A stretch of 32,152 nucleotides of DNA from an uncultured Clostridia bacterium (GTDB lineage: Bacteria > Bacillota > Clostridia > Christensenellales > Borkfalkiaceae): assembly GCA_937915565.1 (NCBI GenBank), contig CALDMH010000100.1, positions 1 through 32,152 on the forward strand, in the 5' to 3' direction. The notes under the pieces are model-generated. The model did no database searches and had not been told where the DNA came from. It worked only from the letters and a program-made list of their open reading frames with translations. Positions 31,007 to 32,152 of the stretch are shown in pieces. Position 1 is the stretch's first letter, and every line of letters begins with the position of its first letter. The translations under genes were made by a program, and so were the position numbers.

Positions 31007-32152
31007 ATGGAATTAAGCGCTTTAAGCAAAATTTATAAAGAAGCAGGCATCGTCGGAGCAGGCGGCGCAGGCTTCCCTACTTATGCAAAACTTAATAGTA
31101 ACGCTCAGACGATACTGCTTAACTGCGCAGAATGCGAGCCTCTTTTAAGGCTTCACAGACAGCTTCTGAAGTTCCACGCTCCCGAAATAATTTCGGCGTT
31201 CGACGAAACGAGAAAGTCGGTCGGGGCAACCGAGGGCATAGTCTGCATCAAAGAGCATTATAAAGGCGCGATCGAAGCGGTAACGGCTCTTCTTCCCGAG
31301 TATCCGTCGTTAAAACTTAAGGTTTTATCGAGGGTTTACCCTGCTGGAGACGAGGTTATGCTCATTTACGACGCAACGGGCAAAGTCGTTCGTCCGGGCG
31401 GACTGCCGATCGAATGCGGAGTTGCGGTGTTCAACGTCGAAACGATGTACAACGCATATCACGCGCTCAAGGGCGAGCCGCTTTATTCCAAGCTCGTTAC
31501 CATTGCGGGCGAGGTGAAGGAGCCCAAAACGTTAAGACTTCCGCTCGGAGCCAAACTCTCCGAAGCCGTGAAAATCGCGGGCGGAGAAACAATAAAGGAC
31601 TATGTTTACTGGGTCGGCGGACCTATGATGGGAAGAATCGCTTCCCCGAACGATCCGGTCACGAAAACCACCAACTCGGTATTCGTTCTCCCGCGCGACA
31701 GCTACGTTGTCGGGAAACTTAAGTCGGACGTAAAAATCGAACTGGCGAGAGCGGCGGCGAGCTGCTGTCAGTGCAGGTCGTGCACGGAAATGTGCCCGAG
31801 ATACAATATCGGGCATCCGATAGAGCCGCATAAGATTATGCGCGCGGCGGCTTGCAACGATTTCAGCGATACTTCGGCGTTTTTAAACACGTTCTATTGT
31901 TCGGGTTGCGGCGTTTGCGAAATGTACGCGTGCCCGCAAGGGTTATCGCCGAGAAAACTCGTTCAGGCAGTTAAAAACGCGCTCAGAGCGGGCGGAATAA
32001 AACCCCCGAAGGACGTGAAGGGCGGACCTGTCAATCCTATGAGAGATTACAGGAGAGTGCCGCTCGAAAGGCTGGTTTCAAGGCTCGGCGTAAAGAAGTA
32101 TCAGGCGGACGCACCCCTCGATAATCGACTTATAGACGGGGTTTCGGAAGTT
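31007..32152 (+). CDS. pduS: PduS-like RnfC-family flavoprotein/Fe-S electron carrier, 3' partial
   Basis: 382 codons are visible and the gene runs off the window. ATG 31007 follows the previous stop by one base. The N-terminal glycine-rich GIVGAGGAGFPTYAKL and LNCAECEPLL match the RnfC/PduS flavin/NADH domain. Two ferredoxin-type motifs follow: CCQCRSCTEMCP and CSGCGVCEMYACP, each for a [4Fe-4S] cluster. PduS reduces cobalamin in B12-type compartments; in glycyl-radical-type compartments a PduS homolog is thought to move electrons across or within the shell. With no B12 genes visible, the second role is plausible. Confidence 0.93.
   Translation, partial: MELSALSKIYKEAGIVGAGGAGFPTYAKLNSNAQTILLNCAECEPLLRLHRQLLKFHAPEIISAFDETRKSVGATEGIVCIKEHYKGAIEAVTALLPEYPSLKLKVLSRVYPAGDEVMLIYDATGKVVRPGGLPIECGVAVFNVETMYNAYHALKGEPLYSKLVTIAGEVKEPKTLRLPLGAKLSEAVKIAGGETIKDYVYWVGGPMMGRIASPNDPVTKTTNSVFVLPRDSYVVGKLKSDVKIELARAAASCCQCRSCTEMCPRYNIGHPIEPHKIMRAAACNDFSDTSAFLNTFYCSGCGVCEMYACPQGLSPRKLVQAVKNALRAGGIKPPKDVKGGPVNPMRDYRRVPLERLVSRLGVKKYQADAPLDNRLIDGVSEV

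Noticed and set aside
32122..32135. A 14-base match (TAATCGACTTATAG) to the 29-nt downstream element inside pduS
   Set aside because: It lies in coding sequence and only the core matches; codons read as a normal PduS segment, so chance is the simpler explanation.
1..32152. tRNA, rRNA, insertion sequence or prophage genes
   Set aside because: No cloverleaf with CCA-type end, transposase, integrase or terminal inverted repeat was recognised on either strand by eye; a tool-based scan was not possible.

Overview
The window looks like a chromosomal segment of an anaerobic Bacillota (Clostridia-like) bacterium. The basis is strong AGGAGG-type ribosome binding sites, sigma-A promoters with 16-17 bp spacers, prfB with a programmed frameshift, NrdR, two yybP-ykoY-type manganese riboswitch candidates, a two-gene SufC/SufB-like Fe-S module, and a bacterial microcompartment (BMC) operon of the fermentative gut type. 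By eye GC is in the mid-40s percent. The exact lineage cannot be assigned from the sequence alone.

Region 1 (1-6156) is a tight + strand cassette that I do not recognise as a described system. It holds a large unknown protein (5' end outside the window), a duplicated and fused SpeD-like (AdoMet decarboxylase-type) protein, a radical SAM protein resembling the MSMEG_0568 family, and a dikinase with the domain order of rifampin phosphotransferase. It ends at a strong hairpin. The SpeD-like protein has two homologous halves: the first has lost the pyruvoyl serine and catalytic cysteine, and the second keeps Ser, His and Cys at exactly the family spacing. This cassette is the best candidate for an undescribed system.

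Region 2 (6230-16000) is mostly housekeeping: prfB-tsaD, a DUF1294-like membrane protein, nrdR plus a lipoprotein behind a structured leader, a divergent XRE repressor / zinc-ribbon membrane protein pair with operator-like repeats, a two-domain DUF1508 membrane protein with a striking internal translation start, a DEDDh exonuclease, a DUF308/HdeD-like protein and the sufC-sufB pair. A 29-nt sequence recurs downstream of the stop codons of three genes (tsaD, the DUF308 gene, flotillin), always in the sense orientation. A degenerate 21-bp tandem repeat follows the exonuclease gene.

Region 3 (16000-22960, all - strand) contains mntP and a Ca2+/Mn2+-type P-ATPase in one operon behind a manganese riboswitch candidate. 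A flotillin gene sits behind a second, better-formed leader of the same class, followed by a small four-helix membrane protein and a PHP-domain hydrolase.

Region 4 (22980-32152, + strand) is a BMC operon whose sigma-A promoter overlaps a perfect 16-bp inverted repeat. Gene order: EutS/PduU shell, EutP/PduV GTPase-like, class II aldolase with a C-terminal encapsulation peptide, CoA-acylating aldehyde dehydrogenase, zinc alcohol dehydrogenase, six hexameric shell genes including a tandemly duplicated pair, PduL phosphotransacylase, EutN/CcmL vertex protein, and PduS (cut by the window end). This set fits a fucose/rhamnose-type compartment: the aldolase makes lactaldehyde, which is reduced to 1,2-propanediol, and propionaldehyde is later converted to propionyl-CoA and propionyl-phosphate. 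The propanediol dehydratase is not in the window and would be expected outside it.
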